DNA of 58,285 bases from Wolbachia pipientis (GTDB lineage Bacteria > Pseudomonadota > Alphaproteobacteria > Rickettsiales > Anaplasmataceae), in assembly GCF_001752665.1 (NCBI RefSeq), contig NZ_MJMG01000001.1, positions 63,720 through 122,004 of the forward strand, given 5' to 3'. Numbering within the stretch: the stretch's first letter is position 1; each line of letters begins with the position of its first letter. The notes under the pieces are model-generated. The model searched no databases. It saw nothing but the letters and a program-made list of their open reading frames with translations, and had not been told where the DNA came from. Made by a program: the position numbers and the translations under genes. Positions 10,051-19,270 of the stretch are shown in pieces.

Positions 10051-10907
10051 CAGACAATTAACCGTGTGTCGCATACCCACCAATCTGGATGATGCTCTTT
10101 AATATTACTTGCCGCAACTTTTGCATCTTCCATGCTGTTAAACATTCCAAAGCATACAGTGCCACTACCAGACATACGTGCTATTAAACACCCTTTTTGT
10201 AATTCCAATGTTAATATTATGTCCTTTATTTCAGGAATTAAGCTAATTGCGATTTCTTGAAGATCATTTGTTGCATTTTTAACGATATCTAACAGTTTGT
10301 CCTCATTCCACTCAATTGGTTTTGTAAATCCTCCTTGATGTCTAGAATATACTTCTGGCGTGCTCAGAAATTTCTTTTTTGGTTTCACAAGAACTATATT
10401 CATTGGTAATGATAATTTTTCTATTGGATGTAATTCTTCTCCTACACCTTGAACAAAGACAGGGTTACTATCTATGCTTGCTGGAATATCAGCACCAATA
10501 TTTAATGCTATTTCATCTAAAATTGGTCTATCAACATTCCATAATTTCCCTAAAGTACGCACTACCGCTCCAGCATCTGATGAACCACTTCCTAAACCTG
10601 CTGCTATTGGTATATTCTTTATAACTTTAACAAATACTTTAGTATGACTTGGAGCATATCTAAGCAACAGTTTAACAGCTCTAATCACAGTATTATATCG
10701 ACTGTTTATTCTAGATGACGAATTTACAAATTCAACGTTGGAATAATCATGTTTAAATTTCTTATGATCTACTTTTATTTCTAACATATTTGAAAGAGTG
10801 GCAAAAACAAACACACTCTCGATTAAGTGATATCCATTCTCCTTTTTACCTACAATATGTAAAAAGAGGTTGACCTTTGCATATGCATTTACACAGAAGC
10901 TTTGCAT
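10050..10907 (-). CDS. ispE: 4-diphosphocytidyl-2-C-methyl-D-erythritol kinase
   Basis: GHMP-family kinase that phosphorylates CDP-methylerythritol in the non-mevalonate isoprenoid pathway. AYAKVNLFLHIVGKKENGYH (9-28) is the substrate-binding opening, PIAAGLGSGSSDAGA (100-114) is the ATP-binding glycine/serine loop, GADIPAS follows, and the C-terminal MSGSGTVCFGMF is the third GHMP motif. The 285-residue length is normal. It forms a TGATG overlap with the ZnuB-like permease downstream. The intergenic stretch up to 10983 is shared with the divergent AddA-like helicase gene and should hold both promoters. Confidence 0.95.
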   Translation of the reverse strand: MQSFCVNAYAKVNLFLHIVGKKENGYHLIESVFVFATLSNMLEIKVDHKKFKHDYSNVEFVNSSSRINSRYNTVIRAVKLLLRYAPSHTKVFVKVIKNIPIAAGLGSGSSDAGAVVRTLGKLWNVDRPILDEIALNIGADIPASIDSNPVFVQGVGEELHPIEKLSLPMNIVLVKPKKKFLSTPEVYSRHQGGFTKPIEWNEDKLLDIVKNATNDLQEIAISLIPEIKDIILTLELQKGCLIARMSGSGTVCFGMFNSMEDAKVAASNIKEHHPDWWVCDTRLIV

Positions 10908-10983
10908 TGTATATTCTTCACTAGAAAATATATATTCATACTATACTTATAGTAATGTTTTGGTCAACTTTTATAGGCTACCA

Positions 10984-13491
10984 ATGAAAAACTATCTTAA
11001 CTTTTCCATGTGGGTCAATGCATCTGCTGGTACAGGTAAAACAAAAATTTTAATAGATAGGGTGCTTAACCTTTTGCTTCATGGTAAAAAGAATATACTC
11101 TGTTTAACATTCACAAATACTGCAGCAACTGAAATGGAAGATCGAATTTTTGAGACATTGAGTAGGTGGGCAACATGTAGAGGATTAGATCTACATGTTG
11201 ACGATATTACTAAAAAGAATATAGATAAAGCAAGAAGATTATTTTCTGAATTAGAAGATTTAAATCTTACTATACAAACTATACATGCTTTTTGCTATAA
11301 ATTAATTTCCAATTTTCCTACAGAAGCTGGCATCGCACCAAATTGTACATTGAGTGAATGCAAGGAGTTGCACAATGTGGCATTCAAACATATATTGAAT
11401 TATGGACCTTTACAGAACAGTATTAACACTGTTGCAGAAGAAATTGATGAAGATGAACTATGCAGCTTACTTTATACCTTATATACAAAAAAGCCAACAG
11501 ATGATTTACAATATATTAAAAGTAAGTTGAATATTTCAGATAAAATTCCTGATTTACCACTACAAAATATAAAAAGGTTAGCTGATATACTTAGTGAAGG
11601 CAGCAAAAGAGACCAGAACTACAGCAAAGTTCTCTACAAGTGGATAGATACAGATAATATAGAGCATCTAACTAAAGTATTTATCAAATCAGGTTCATGT
11701 GATAGAAAGGACATATCATCTATTGTGACAAAGGAAATTTTAGAAAAATTTTCTGATTTAGCAGAGCTGGTAGAAAGTTTACAAAATATAGTTATATCTT
11801 ATATAAGGGAGGTAGATGCTCAGCAAATTTTTAAAGGAACTAGTAGCCTACTAAATATATTTAAAGAATATATTTCTTTTTATAAAAATGAAAAACTGAA
11901 AAATGCACTACTTGACTATGATGATGCAATAGATTTAGCAATAAAACTTATTTCAAGTCATGACTGGATTTTATTCAATTTAGATCAAAAAATAGATCAC
12001 ATACTTGTAGATGAAGCACAGGATAACAGTATAAATCAATGGAAAATTATAACGAATTTATGCGATGAATTTTTTGTCAATAGTAATGAACAAAGAACAT
12101 TATTTGTTGTTGGCGATGTAAAACAATCAATCTACAGATTCCAAGGAGCAAATCCATTACTCTTTACTTATATGGAAAAATATTTTCATGAAAAAACTGA
12201 GGGTAGAAATTGGCTTTCAGATCAACTTGAAATATCATTCCGTTCGGTCCCAGAAATTTTAATGTTTATAGATAGATTGTTTAATCATTTCCGTAAGGAA
12301 ATATCTTTTAGTGATAATGAAATAAAGCATATTCCAAATCGAAAAAATGAAGAAGGATATATTGAGATCTGGCCATTATTGCCAAAATCAAATACACAGC
12401 AAACATTCAGTATATATCGTGAAAACGAAGATCAGTATATAACTGACAGATTATTTGCACGCACAATGGTAGATCATATCTATAAGTGGTTAAATGATGG
12501 ACGTATATTGGTATCTAAAAATCGCCACATAGAACCAAAAGATATAATGATCTTGGTGCGACAACGAAATATATTAGTAGAATATATAATAAGTGAACTT
12601 AAAAGGGCAAATCTACCAGTTATAGGCAGGGATCATTTTAGAATAATGGACCATATGGTTTCACAGGATTTAATAGCTCTAGCTGAATTCTTACTATTAC
12701 CATCAAATGATCTTGCACTTGCAGGTATTTTAAAATCACCATTATTCAATTTTACCGAAGAAGAGCTCTTTAACATAGCATATAACCGAGGAGAATTATC
12801 ACTTTGGGCAAGCTTACAGCATTATTCTCAAAGTACTTATAATGAATTGAATTATCTGATAAAATTATCTCAAATTGAACTCCCACTTACATTATTTACA
12901 TATGTGCTTACCCAGTATAAAGAAAAATTTGTTTCACGATTAGGAATTGAGTGCCTTGAAATTATTGATGAATTTATGGGTTTATTGTTACGTTTTTGGT
13001 TTTTCTCTTTACAAGCATTTGTACAATGGATAAAGGAAAACAACCCAGAAATTAAAAAGGATATATATCAAAACTGTAATGCTGTGAAAATCACAACAAT
13101 TCATAAGTCAAAAGGTCTACAGGCCCCTATAGTGTTTTTGATTGACACGAATACAGTACCAAAAAGCAGTGAACATATAATTTTTGATCAGTCAGGAACA
13201 CCATTTTGGTGCAGAAAGAACAATAATATTTACTGCTCCCAAATTAACAAAGAGAAAAAAATAGAGGACTATAACGAATATTTGCGTCTATTATATGTAG
13301 CACTGACACGTGCTGAAGATGAACTATATATTTTAGGTAAGGAACCCATGCAAAAAAATTCTTGGTACGATCTCATTACAACATATGGAGGTCCATATGA
13401 AAGAAAACGAAAAGTCTTATTTAAAGATGAATCAGAAGTATTGTGTGTAAATTCAAATTACCCATATTTATACAGGAAACATAGTATGTAA
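10984..13491 (+). CDS. addA: UvrD/REP-family helicase, AddA-like, lacking the C-terminal nuclease domain
   Basis: Superfamily 1A DNA helicase resembling the alphaproteobacterial AddA subunit used in double-strand-break repair. The frame is open from 10870, but conserved sequence starts at the ATG at 10984 (MKNYLNFSMWVNASAGTGKTK). Walker A is ASAGTGKT (13-20), with TFTNTAATEMEDRI and TIQTIHAFCYKL after it. Walker B is ILVDEAQD (340-347), followed by VVGDVKQSIYRFQGANP, TTIHKSKGLQAPIVF (about 704) and RLLYVALTRAEDELYIL (about 768). At 835 residues it stops just after helicase motif VI, whereas AddA normally continues for 250-300 residues into a PD-(D/E)XK nuclease domain. The other frame just past the stop reads TGNIVCKHLLINGKIYTKILEF, which could be the decayed beginning of that domain. 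No addB is visible. Confidence 0.85.
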   Translation: MKNYLNFSMWVNASAGTGKTKILIDRVLNLLLHGKKNILCLTFTNTAATEMEDRIFETLSRWATCRGLDLHVDDITKKNIDKARRLFSELEDLNLTIQTIHAFCYKLISNFPTEAGIAPNCTLSECKELHNVAFKHILNYGPLQNSINTVAEEIDEDELCSLLYTLYTKKPTDDLQYIKSKLNISDKIPDLPLQNIKRLADILSEGSKRDQNYSKVLYKWIDTDNIEHLTKVFIKSGSCDRKDISSIVTKEILEKFSDLAELVESLQNIVISYIREVDAQQIFKGTSSLLNIFKEYISFYKNEKLKNALLDYDDAIDLAIKLISSHDWILFNLDQKIDHILVDEAQDNSINQWKIITNLCDEFFVNSNEQRTLFVVGDVKQSIYRFQGANPLLFTYMEKYFHEKTEGRNWLSDQLEISFRSVPEILMFIDRLFNHFRKEISFSDNEIKHIPNRKNEEGYIEIWPLLPKSNTQQTFSIYRENEDQYITDRLFARTMVDHIYKWLNDGRILVSKNRHIEPKDIMILVRQRNILVEYIISELKRANLPVIGRDHFRIMDHMVSQDLIALAEFLLLPSNDLALAGILKSPLFNFTEEELFNIAYNRGELSLWASLQHYSQSTYNELNYLIKLSQIELPLTLFTYVLTQYKEKFVSRLGIECLEIIDEFMGLLLRFWFFSLQAFVQWIKENNPEIKKDIYQNCNAVKITTIHKSKGLQAPIVFLIDTNTVPKSSEHIIFDQSGTPFWCRKNNNIYCSQINKEKKIEDYNEYLRLLYVALTRAEDELYILGKEPMQKNSWYDLITTYGGPYERKRKVLFKDESEVLCVNSNYPYLYRKHSM

Positions 13492-13591
13492 ACATCTCCT
13501 TATTAATGGTAAGATTTATACCAAAATATTAGAGTTTAAGTGGATATTTACTTGATTTGAAAGGTAATACAGCAGTACTTCTTACTCGAAT

Positions 13592-14392
13592 CTAATGATC
13601 CCTTAACATTTCATTTATAGATACTTTAGATCTTGTTTTTTCATCTACTTTTTTAATTATAAGTGCACAATAAGTTGAAATATTGTCTTCAAGATGAATA
13701 GATCCTGGTATTACTACGGAATAAGGAGGAACCTCACCATACAATATCTTTTTGTTTTCTCTATCTACAATTTTTGTTGATGCACTAATAAATGTTCCCA
13801 TACCTAACACAGATCCTTCTCTTATTATGACGCCTTCTGCTATTTCGCTACGTGCTCCGATAAAACAATTATCTTCTATAATAATTGGTGAAGTATGAAT
13901 AGGTTCAAGCACTCCACCTATGCCTACTCCTCCAGATATGTGGCAATTTTTTCCTATCTGTGCACAGCTCCCAACTGTTGACCAAGTGTCTATCATAGTA
14001 CCTGAGTCAACATATGCACCAACGTTAACAAAGCTTGGCATTAATATTACATTTGGACCTATATATGCAGATTTACGTACAAAGCATCTAGGCACCACTC
14101 TAATTTTTGATTTACGAAACTTTTCTTCATTCCAGTCATCAAATTTATTCGTGATTTTATCAAACCATCTACAACCCATTCTATTTTCTTCTGTTAGAAA
14201 ATAAAGCAAAATAGCCTGTCTAACCCATTGATGCACTACCCAATTTCCATCTGATGATTTTTCTGCAACTCTAATTTTACCATGATCTAAGAGCTCAATT
14301 ACTGCTTGTACTACTTTTTTTGCAGCAATTTTAAAATTAAAATCGCTAAATTTATCTCTGTTTTTCCATATATTTTCTATATCATGTTGCAT
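13592..14392 (-). CDS. dapD: 2,3,4,5-tetrahydropyridine-2,6-dicarboxylate N-succinyltransferase
   Basis: Succinylates tetrahydrodipicolinate in the lysine/meso-diaminopimelate pathway. The first 95 or so residues form the helical N-terminal domain ([26 protein letters not shown]). The middle is a left-handed beta helix built of hexapeptide repeats ([56 protein letters not shown] broken across turns), and the C-terminal part is short. At 266 residues it matches the proteobacterial enzyme (about 274). dapB, acting one step earlier, is at 28921-29670. It is divergent from the zinc-ribbon gene across 68 bases. Confidence 0.95.
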   Translation of the reverse strand: MQHDIENIWKNRDKFSDFNFKIAAKKVVQAVIELLDHGKIRVAEKSSDGNWVVHQWVRQAILLYFLTEENRMGCRWFDKITNKFDDWNEEKFRKSKIRVVPRCFVRKSAYIGPNVILMPSFVNVGAYVDSGTMIDTWSTVGSCAQIGKNCHISGGVGIGGVLEPIHTSPIIIEDNCFIGARSEIAEGVIIREGSVLGMGTFISASTKIVDRENKKILYGEVPPYSVVIPGSIHLEDNISTYCALIIKKVDEKTRSKVSINEMLRDH

Positions 14393-14460
14393 TTATTTTT
14401 GATATTGATGTTAATTTATAAGTCTATATAATTCTATTCTATCCATTTATTACACAAAAT

Positions 14461-14805
14461 ATGATAGAAATACAATGTCAAAATTGTACTAAAGTTTATT
14501 CAGTACCGGCAGATCAAATTGGTAAATCTGGTAGAACTGTTAAATGTACAAGCTGCGAATTCATCTGGCATGCAAATCCTTATAAAAAAAGAGGAAACTA
14601 TCTTGTTCTTACAGTGCTAATTTGTATAGTGATTTGCTTCATTGCAGCCAATCCAAATAAAATAAAAAAACCTTATAAGCATTTTATGTATAAACTGATA
14701 GGCCACAAAAAAGAATACAATATAGAGACAAATGAGCTTTACCAAGATTACTTACTTTTACCTCATCTTAAGCCTTACAACTTTAAGAATGAGCAATTAA
14801 ATTAA
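14461..14805 (+). CDS. MJ0042-type zinc-ribbon membrane protein
   Basis: Small protein of 114 residues with an N-terminal zinc ribbon: CxxC at Cys6/Cys9 and CxxC at Cys29/Cys32, with the typical VPADQIGKSGRTVKC spacing of MJ0042 domains. One transmembrane helix follows (about 47-63, YLVLTVLICIVICFIAA) and then a short basic tail. Such proteins are widespread in alphaproteobacteria as the N-terminal part of DUF3426-like proteins. Function is unknown; a regulatory or envelope role is guesswork. The last 4 bases overlap the tatD stop on the other strand. Confidence 0.85.
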   Translation: MIEIQCQNCTKVYSVPADQIGKSGRTVKCTSCEFIWHANPYKKRGNYLVLTVLICIVICFIAANPNKIKKPYKHFMYKLIGHKKEYNIETNELYQDYLLLPHLKPYNFKNEQLN

Positions 14806-15581
14806 GTTAGTGGCAATCTAAATAGTTTAATAAAATTATCTGTGGTTATTTTGGCTACTTCACAATAAGGTTTGTTCCATAATTCTGCTAAACAATGTAC
14901 TATATATTTCAGCATTGCAGGTTCATTTTTCTTTCCTCTATATGGCTCTGGCGCTAAATATGGTGAATCTGTTTCAACTAATACACGATTATTAGGTACA
15001 TTTTTTGCAATCTCTTTGAGTAAATGAGCATTTTTAAAGGTAATAATACCAGAAAATGAAATATAGAGGCCTAGATCTATAGCTTGATAAGCAAGTTCTT
15101 TGGAAGAAGCAAAGCAATGCATTATTCCATTAAAACTACCTGAATACATTTCTGATTTTAGTATATCCATCATCTCATCATCAGCGTTTCTAGCGTGTAT
15201 AACTAAAGGCAATCCTGTTTTTCTTGCAACCTCTATGTGTAAAGAAAAACTTTTTTCCTGGTTGATTTTCTTATCAGGCTTATAATAAAAATCTAGTCCA
15301 GTTTCACCAATACTAATTACTTTTTCACTATTAGTAAGTTCAATTAGTTCATCAATTTTTATAAAATTACCATTATCTATGCTATCATCTAATGGGTGTA
15401 CGCCAACAGATGAATAAACGTTATCATACAGTGAAGAAATTGTTAATAATTTTGTGATGTCATCAATGCTTAAGCATATATTATGTAGAATTTCTACTTG
15501 ATTCTGTTTTGCCCTTAAAATTATCTCAGGTATTTCATCGTCTGTAAAATAATTTAGATGGCAATGAGAATCTACTATCAT
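14802..15581 (-). CDS. tatD: TatD family metal-dependent deoxyribonuclease/hydrolase
   Basis: TIM-barrel metallohydrolase of the TatD family, linked to DNA fragment turnover and quality control. Metal ligands are visible: HCH near the N-terminus (His6, His8 in DSHCHLNYF), Glu in SIGETGLDFYYKP, His in LPLVIHARNAD, His in GIMHCFASS and Asp in LVETDSPYLAPEPYRGK. The 259-residue length is normal. In Rickettsiales and other alphaproteobacteria tatD often sits near metG and tmk-holB; here it is followed upstream by rppH, three bases away, probably in one transcript. Confidence 0.93.
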   Translation of the reverse strand: MIVDSHCHLNYFTDDEIPEIILRAKQNQVEILHNICLSIDDITKLLTISSLYDNVYSSVGVHPLDDSIDNGNFIKIDELIELTNSEKVISIGETGLDFYYKPDKKINQEKSFSLHIEVARKTGLPLVIHARNADDEMMDILKSEMYSGSFNGIMHCFASSKELAYQAIDLGLYISFSGIITFKNAHLLKEIAKNVPNNRVLVETDSPYLAPEPYRGKKNEPAMLKYIVHCLAELWNKPYCEVAKITTDNFIKLFRLPLT

Positions 15582-15584
15582 GAC

Positions 15585-16070
15585 TTATTTAACGTAATAT
15601 CGTATTACATGAGAAAATTCCTTTATTATTAGAGTATAGAGTTCTTTTTTAAATGATATCACGTTAGATAAGACATTATCTGCACTTTGCCAACACCATT
15701 CTTTAAATTCTGCATTATCAATATAGTTAATATTAACATCTTCATCTGTTCCAAGGAACTTCATTAAAAACCACTTCTGCTGTTGTCCCAAGTATGCATT
15801 ATTCCAAGATAATGGTACCATTGTTTTTGGTATATCATAGTATAACCAATTTTTACTTTGTGTTATAATTTCCACTTTACCAATACCAGTTTCTTCTAAT
15901 AACTCACGCAATGCAGCCTGTTCTAAACTTTCATTTTCATCAATTCCGCCCTGAGGCATTTGCCAGTATAAATCTGCATCAAAGCGTTTCCCGGTAAAAA
16001 TATTCCCTTGATTATTAAATAACACTATACCAACACCTGTACGATAATTTTTTTTAATTTTTATGCTCAT
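15585..16070 (-). CDS. rppH: RNA pyrophosphohydrolase (Nudix)
   Basis: Removes pyrophosphate from 5'-triphosphorylated RNA, starting 5'-end-dependent mRNA decay; also described as NudH/InvA in invasive bacteria. The Nudix box GX5EX7REUXEEXGU is present at 41-63 (GGIDENESLEQAALRELLEE then TGI). YRTGVGIVLFNNQGNIFTGKR and YWQMPQGGID are typical of this subfamily, as is WLYYDIPK. The protein is 161 residues long. It lies 3 bases from tatD downstream and is divergent from rsfS. Confidence 0.95.
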   Translation of the reverse strand: MSIKIKKNYRTGVGIVLFNNQGNIFTGKRFDADLYWQMPQGGIDENESLEQAALRELLEETGIGKVEIITQSKNWLYYDIPKTMVPLSWNNAYLGQQQKWFLMKFLGTDEDVNINYIDNAEFKEWCWQSADNVLSNVISFKKELYTLIIKEFSHVIRYYVK

Positions 16071-16215
16071 TGTATTGAGTTACAAAAAACTGTTTTTCTT
16101 TTACCTTTCCTAGGTTCTGTGTTGCAATCATAATTTCACTGTAAAAAAGCCTATTAGTTTTCTTTAAAGAAATATTGTAATATAATATATAAATATAAAA
16201 CATTTTTACAAAGTG

Positions 16216-16521
16216 ATGGAATTTATAAAAGATAGAATAAAAAGCATAATAGATCAGAACAAAGGCCATAATATAATTACTTTTGATGTTGGTGATAGGA
16301 CTATTATTGCAAAGCATATAGTTATTGCTTCTGGTGACTCAAATCGTCATGTAAAAGCTTTAGCTGAGCATATAGTAAAGGACCTTAAACGGTATTATAA
16401 AATAGAAATTGAAGGAATGCATGATGGTAATTGGGTAGTTTTAAGTTTTCAAGATATAATGGTTCATATATTTAAGCCAGAAGTCAGAGAATATTACAAA
16501 ATAGAGGCACTATGGCAGTAA
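16216..16521 (+). CDS. rsfS: Ribosomal silencing factor RsfS
   Basis: Binds ribosomal protein uL14 and blocks subunit joining when nutrients are short. The sequence DVGDRTIIAKHIVIASGDSN then RHVKALAEHIVKDLK is diagnostic, and GNWVVLSFQDIMVHIFKPEVREYY is the conserved C-terminal half. A GTG at 16213 precedes the ATG at 16216; the ATG fits the family start better. Length is 101 residues. It stands just upstream of tyrS (9-base gap), so the two probably share a transcript. Confidence 0.95.
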   Translation: MEFIKDRIKSIIDQNKGHNIITFDVGDRTIIAKHIVIASGDSNRHVKALAEHIVKDLKRYYKIEIEGMHDGNWVVLSFQDIMVHIFKPEVREYYKIEALWQ

Positions 16522-16530
16522 AACAGTTAT

Positions 16531-17769
16531 ATGAATAAATCTGATTTTTTAAATTTTCTTGAAGAAAGGGGATCTCTATACCAATGTACAAATATTACAG
16601 GGTTAGACCAATTATTAATTCAGGATAATCATATAGTAGCATATATTGGTTTTGATTGTACTGCTCCAAGTTTGCATATCGGTAGTATGATTCAAATTAT
16701 GGTGCTGCGTAGTTTGCAAAAGTTTGGGTATAAACCAATAGTACTACTTGGTGGCACTACAACTAAGGTTGGTGACCCTACTGGTAAAGATAAAGCAAGA
16801 ATCGTTCTGCCAACAGAAGAAGTCAATAGAAACATTAATGGTATCAGGGAAGCCCTGGAAAGAATTATATTCTTTGGTGACGGGATATCAGATGCAGTAA
16901 TAGTGAATAACGAGGAATGGCTTGATGAATTAGGATATATAGATTTTTTATGCAATATAGGCACACATGTTTCTGTAAATAATATGCTAACTTTTGATAG
17001 CGTAAGGACCAGATTAGAAAGAGAACAAAATCTTAGCTTTCTAGAGTTTAACTATATGTTACTTCAGGCCTATGATTTTACTGAGTTAAGTAAGAGATAT
17101 GGATGCCGCTTGCAAATTGGTGGATCAGATCAATGGGGGAATATAGTAAACGGGATTGATTTAGGGAGAAGGCTTGGGTTAGCTGAGCTTTTTGGTTTAA
17201 CTACTCCACTTATATTAAATCATAAAGGAAAAAAAATGGGTAAAACTGAGAGTGGTGCTATATGGATAAATAGCAGACCTTATGACTACTGGCAATATTT
17301 CCGCAATATAGATGATCAAGATGTAGGACGATTTTTAAGACTGTTGACAGATTTACCTATTGATGAAATAAAAAAATTAGAATTATTACAGGATCAAGAA
17401 ATAAACGAAGCAAAAAAGATCTTAGCGACAGAAGCAACAAAAATATGTCACGGTAAAGAAGAAGCAGAATATGCAAGATCTGCAGCAGTTGCAGCATTTG
17501 AGAATAAGGATAGCTCATTATTGCATGACTATACCTTGAAAAAAGAGCAGCTTATTAGAGGAATCCCTTTAATAGATCTATTATGTTTAACCGGACTAGA
17601 GTCATCTAAAAATACTGCGAAACGTTTAATACAAGCTAGTGGATGTAGAATTAATGATCAGATTATTCAAAATATTGATTATGTGATAAGCACTAAAAAT
17701 TTTGAAGATAAGTCATTTATAAAGCTTTCTTCAGGTAAAAAACGTCACATAAAGGTTGTGATTATTTAA
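16531..17769 (+). CDS. tyrS: Tyrosyl-tRNA synthetase
   Basis: Class I aminoacyl-tRNA synthetase charging tRNA-Tyr. YIGFDCTAPSLHIGS carries the HIGH-type motif as HIGS (49-52); the KMSKS-type motif is KKMGKTESG (about 235). QIGGSDQWGNIVNGIDLGRR is the tyrosine-binding segment and DPTGKDKAR the conserved loop. An S4-like RNA-binding domain covers about 345-405 (NTAKRLIQASGCRINDQIIQ). At 412 residues it is the TyrRS subtype typical of alphaproteobacteria. The IS-rich region begins about 50 bases downstream. Confidence 0.97.
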   Translation: MNKSDFLNFLEERGSLYQCTNITGLDQLLIQDNHIVAYIGFDCTAPSLHIGSMIQIMVLRSLQKFGYKPIVLLGGTTTKVGDPTGKDKARIVLPTEEVNRNINGIREALERIIFFGDGISDAVIVNNEEWLDELGYIDFLCNIGTHVSVNNMLTFDSVRTRLEREQNLSFLEFNYMLLQAYDFTELSKRYGCRLQIGGSDQWGNIVNGIDLGRRLGLAELFGLTTPLILNHKGKKMGKTESGAIWINSRPYDYWQYFRNIDDQDVGRFLRLLTDLPIDEIKKLELLQDQEINEAKKILATEATKICHGKEEAEYARSAAVAAFENKDSSLLHDYTLKKEQLIRGIPLIDLLCLTGLESSKNTAKRLIQASGCRINDQIIQNIDYVISTKNFEDKSFIKLSSGKKRHIKVVII

Positions 17770-17821
17770 GTAATTTTAGATTTTCTAAATTTGTATATTG
17801 AGATTTTTAAATTTTTGTCTA

Positions 17822-17926
17822 AGAACCTGTTCATAATCTTTTGAGAAGTAAAACAGCAAAAGCTAAAACAACCATTTGCAGGCTAGTGTTGAGCTATTTC
17901 TCGCAGTTTTTCCACAATCGTCTACA
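17822..17926 (-). mobile_element. IS5-family remnant (transposase C-terminus plus terminal repeat)
   Basis: This block is nearly identical to the end of the larger IS5-family copy at 19381. It begins with the terminal sequence AGAACCTGTTCATAATC. On the minus strand it reads CRRLWKNCEK, a stop codon, then LNTSLQMVVLAFAVLLLKRL and stop, which is the C-terminal end of an IS5-group transposase with one internal nonsense codon. It ends where the IS630-derived element begins (17929), so either that element inserted into it or a deletion joined them. Confidence 0.75.
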
Positions 17927-17928
17927 TT

Positions 17929-18261
17929 AGACCTTTTGCGAAACAGAAAATTATTGCAAAAGCGTAAAAAATGTATCTTTTGATAAAGTTTTTCCTGTTT
18001 TATAGCCCTTTCTTCGATAACCCGAAGACGATAAAATGTATATTAGGAGGGTTAGATGCTAGCAGCATATAGCAAGGAAAAAGGCAATGGAAGCTTTATA
18101 TGAAGGAGAAAGTAGAGAAATGGTAGTACAGAAGTTTAAAATAGGAAAAACTACTTTTTGATCTATTCGAACTATTATGAAATACGCTATAAAGGCTATC
18201 CAACTCAATAGTTTTTGGATCCCAGAGAATCTTCTCTGAGCATTAATTTCGCAAAAGGTCT
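17929..18261 (+). mobile_element. Internally deleted IS630-family element (MITE-like)
   Basis: It is bounded by a perfect 15-bp terminal inverted repeat: AGACCTTTTGCGAAA at 17929-17943 and its complement at 18247-18261. Inside, the plus strand carries the N-terminus of an IS630-type helix-turn-helix transposase: AAYSKE near 18062, then after a frameshift KKAMEALYEGESREMVVQKF followed by KIGKTTF and a stop. The rest of the transposase is missing, and 18161 onwards matches the 3' end of the IS630 remnant at 23221. It is 333 bp, non-autonomous. Confidence 0.75.
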
Positions 18262-18290
18262 TGTAAAAACAAACCTTTAAAGATATTTAA

Positions 18291-18319
18291 TTGACACGTA
18301 TATTTTTTTTATATATACA
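18291..18319 (+). promoter_or_regulatory. Sigma-70 type promoter of the 18345 membrane-protein gene
   Basis: TTGACA at 18291-18296, a 17-base spacer, and TATACA at 18314-18319. The first 16 bases, TTGACACGTATATTTT, are identical to the promoter of the paralogous gene at 23411-24325, which strongly supports both. Confidence 0.7.
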
Positions 18320-18344
18320 TACTCAATACATTCAGGATGTATAC

Positions 18345-19145
18345 ATGGCAGATTTTAAAAAAGCATATTTTATAGATTTTGTGGTATGGAGTGCACTTGT
18401 AGGGTGTGCTGTAAATTCCAGCCTAAAGCTAGGGTATTTTGCAGCTTTATCGCCTTTAGCAATTAACTTCATTATCGCTGCTTCAGTCACTACAGTATTG
18501 GGAGTTTACTTATTATATAAGGAAAGAAAAGGTTTTGAGCACAAAGATTACTTTAAATTATTAGGTATACTGATTGCTAATCTGGTAGCTTCAACAATTA
18601 TTGGTAAGATTATAAATTCTTTATTTTCTGGAATAACTGCTACAAGTTTAATTACAGGATTGATTATAGGACCTGCAGCACTATTCTCTACAGTTGTGTG
18701 TATTTCACACTTAAGTTTCCTATGGAAAAATGAAGATGCTGTAGTTCTAAGCGATAGCCTTGTATTTGCAGCATTATCTGCATTATCTGGTTGTGTAGTA
18801 GGGTTACTTCTAAGCTCTGCATCTTTCTCTCCATTAATAGTTGGCACTTTTGCTGGTGCTACTTTCTGCACTATCTGCACATTGAAATTACTAGGAAGTG
18901 ATTGCTGCAATAAAGACAAAGCAGCAACTATTTCGCTGTGTATAGCAGTTGCTGCTGGTATGACTACCGTTATAAATTCTGTATTTCCTTATGTAATATT
19001 AGGGCCATTGTGGCAAGCAGCTTTAGCATGTGCAGCAATAGGGGGAGTGACACCAGATGTGACTTCTGCTTTGTGTCGTGTAGTAATACATAGGGGAATA
19101 AATTCTTCTTATGTACGAGATCAAGATGTGTATGATGGTGTATAA
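18345..19145 (+). CDS. Polytopic membrane protein of unknown function, paralogue 1
   Basis: I do not recognise the family. The start is the ATG at 18345 (MADFKKAYFIDFVVW), with AGGA about 8 bases upstream; the open frame reaches back to 18291, but that stretch is the promoter. The 266-residue product is almost entirely hydrophobic, with about eight membrane segments in hairpin pairs (for example about 12-60, 78-128, 139-190, 205-250). It is paralogous to the gene at 23411-24325: shared features are ALVGCA near the N-terminus, YFAALSPLAINFIIAASVTT versus YFAALPLSPVTVNLI, GxxxANLVASTIIG versus MILNILVATIIG, and LWQAALACAAIGGVTP versus LLQTALALTAIGAVTP near the C-terminus. It sits between two IS remnants. 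A transporter or a lineage-specific envelope protein is possible; neither is shown. Confidence 0.75.
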   Translation: MADFKKAYFIDFVVWSALVGCAVNSSLKLGYFAALSPLAINFIIAASVTTVLGVYLLYKERKGFEHKDYFKLLGILIANLVASTIIGKIINSLFSGITATSLITGLIIGPAALFSTVVCISHLSFLWKNEDAVVLSDSLVFAALSALSGCVVGLLLSSASFSPLIVGTFAGATFCTICTLKLLGSDCCNKDKAATISLCIAVAAGMTTVINSVFPYVILGPLWQAALACAAIGGVTPDVTSALCRVVIHRGINSSYVRDQDVYDGV

Positions 19146-19167
19146 AGCACAGGTGTCACAGAAGGAT

Positions 19168-19185
19168 TGTATGTTGTAACATACA
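19168..19185 (+). terminator. Short hairpin after paralogue 1
   Basis: TGTATGTT and AACATACA form an 8-bp perfect palindrome with a 2-base loop, 22 bases after the stop of the upstream membrane-protein gene. There is no T-run, so the role is uncertain. Confidence 0.3.
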
Positions 19186-19270
19186 GTTTGATGAAATTAT
19201 CCTCTTTATTTTTGCTTTTATGCTATCTACCTTGGGTTAGCAATCCCAGAAAATTAACATACAAATAATA

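Noticed and set aside
16054-16317. 87-codon minus-strand frame between rppH and rsfS
   Set aside because: It overlaps rsfS antisense and has no protein features; the interval is better explained as a divergent promoter region.
18057-18165. Possible intact small DNA-binding gene
   Set aside because: The helix-turn-helix-like peptide is the N-terminus of an IS630 transposase, with a frameshift and early stop, inside matching terminal repeats.
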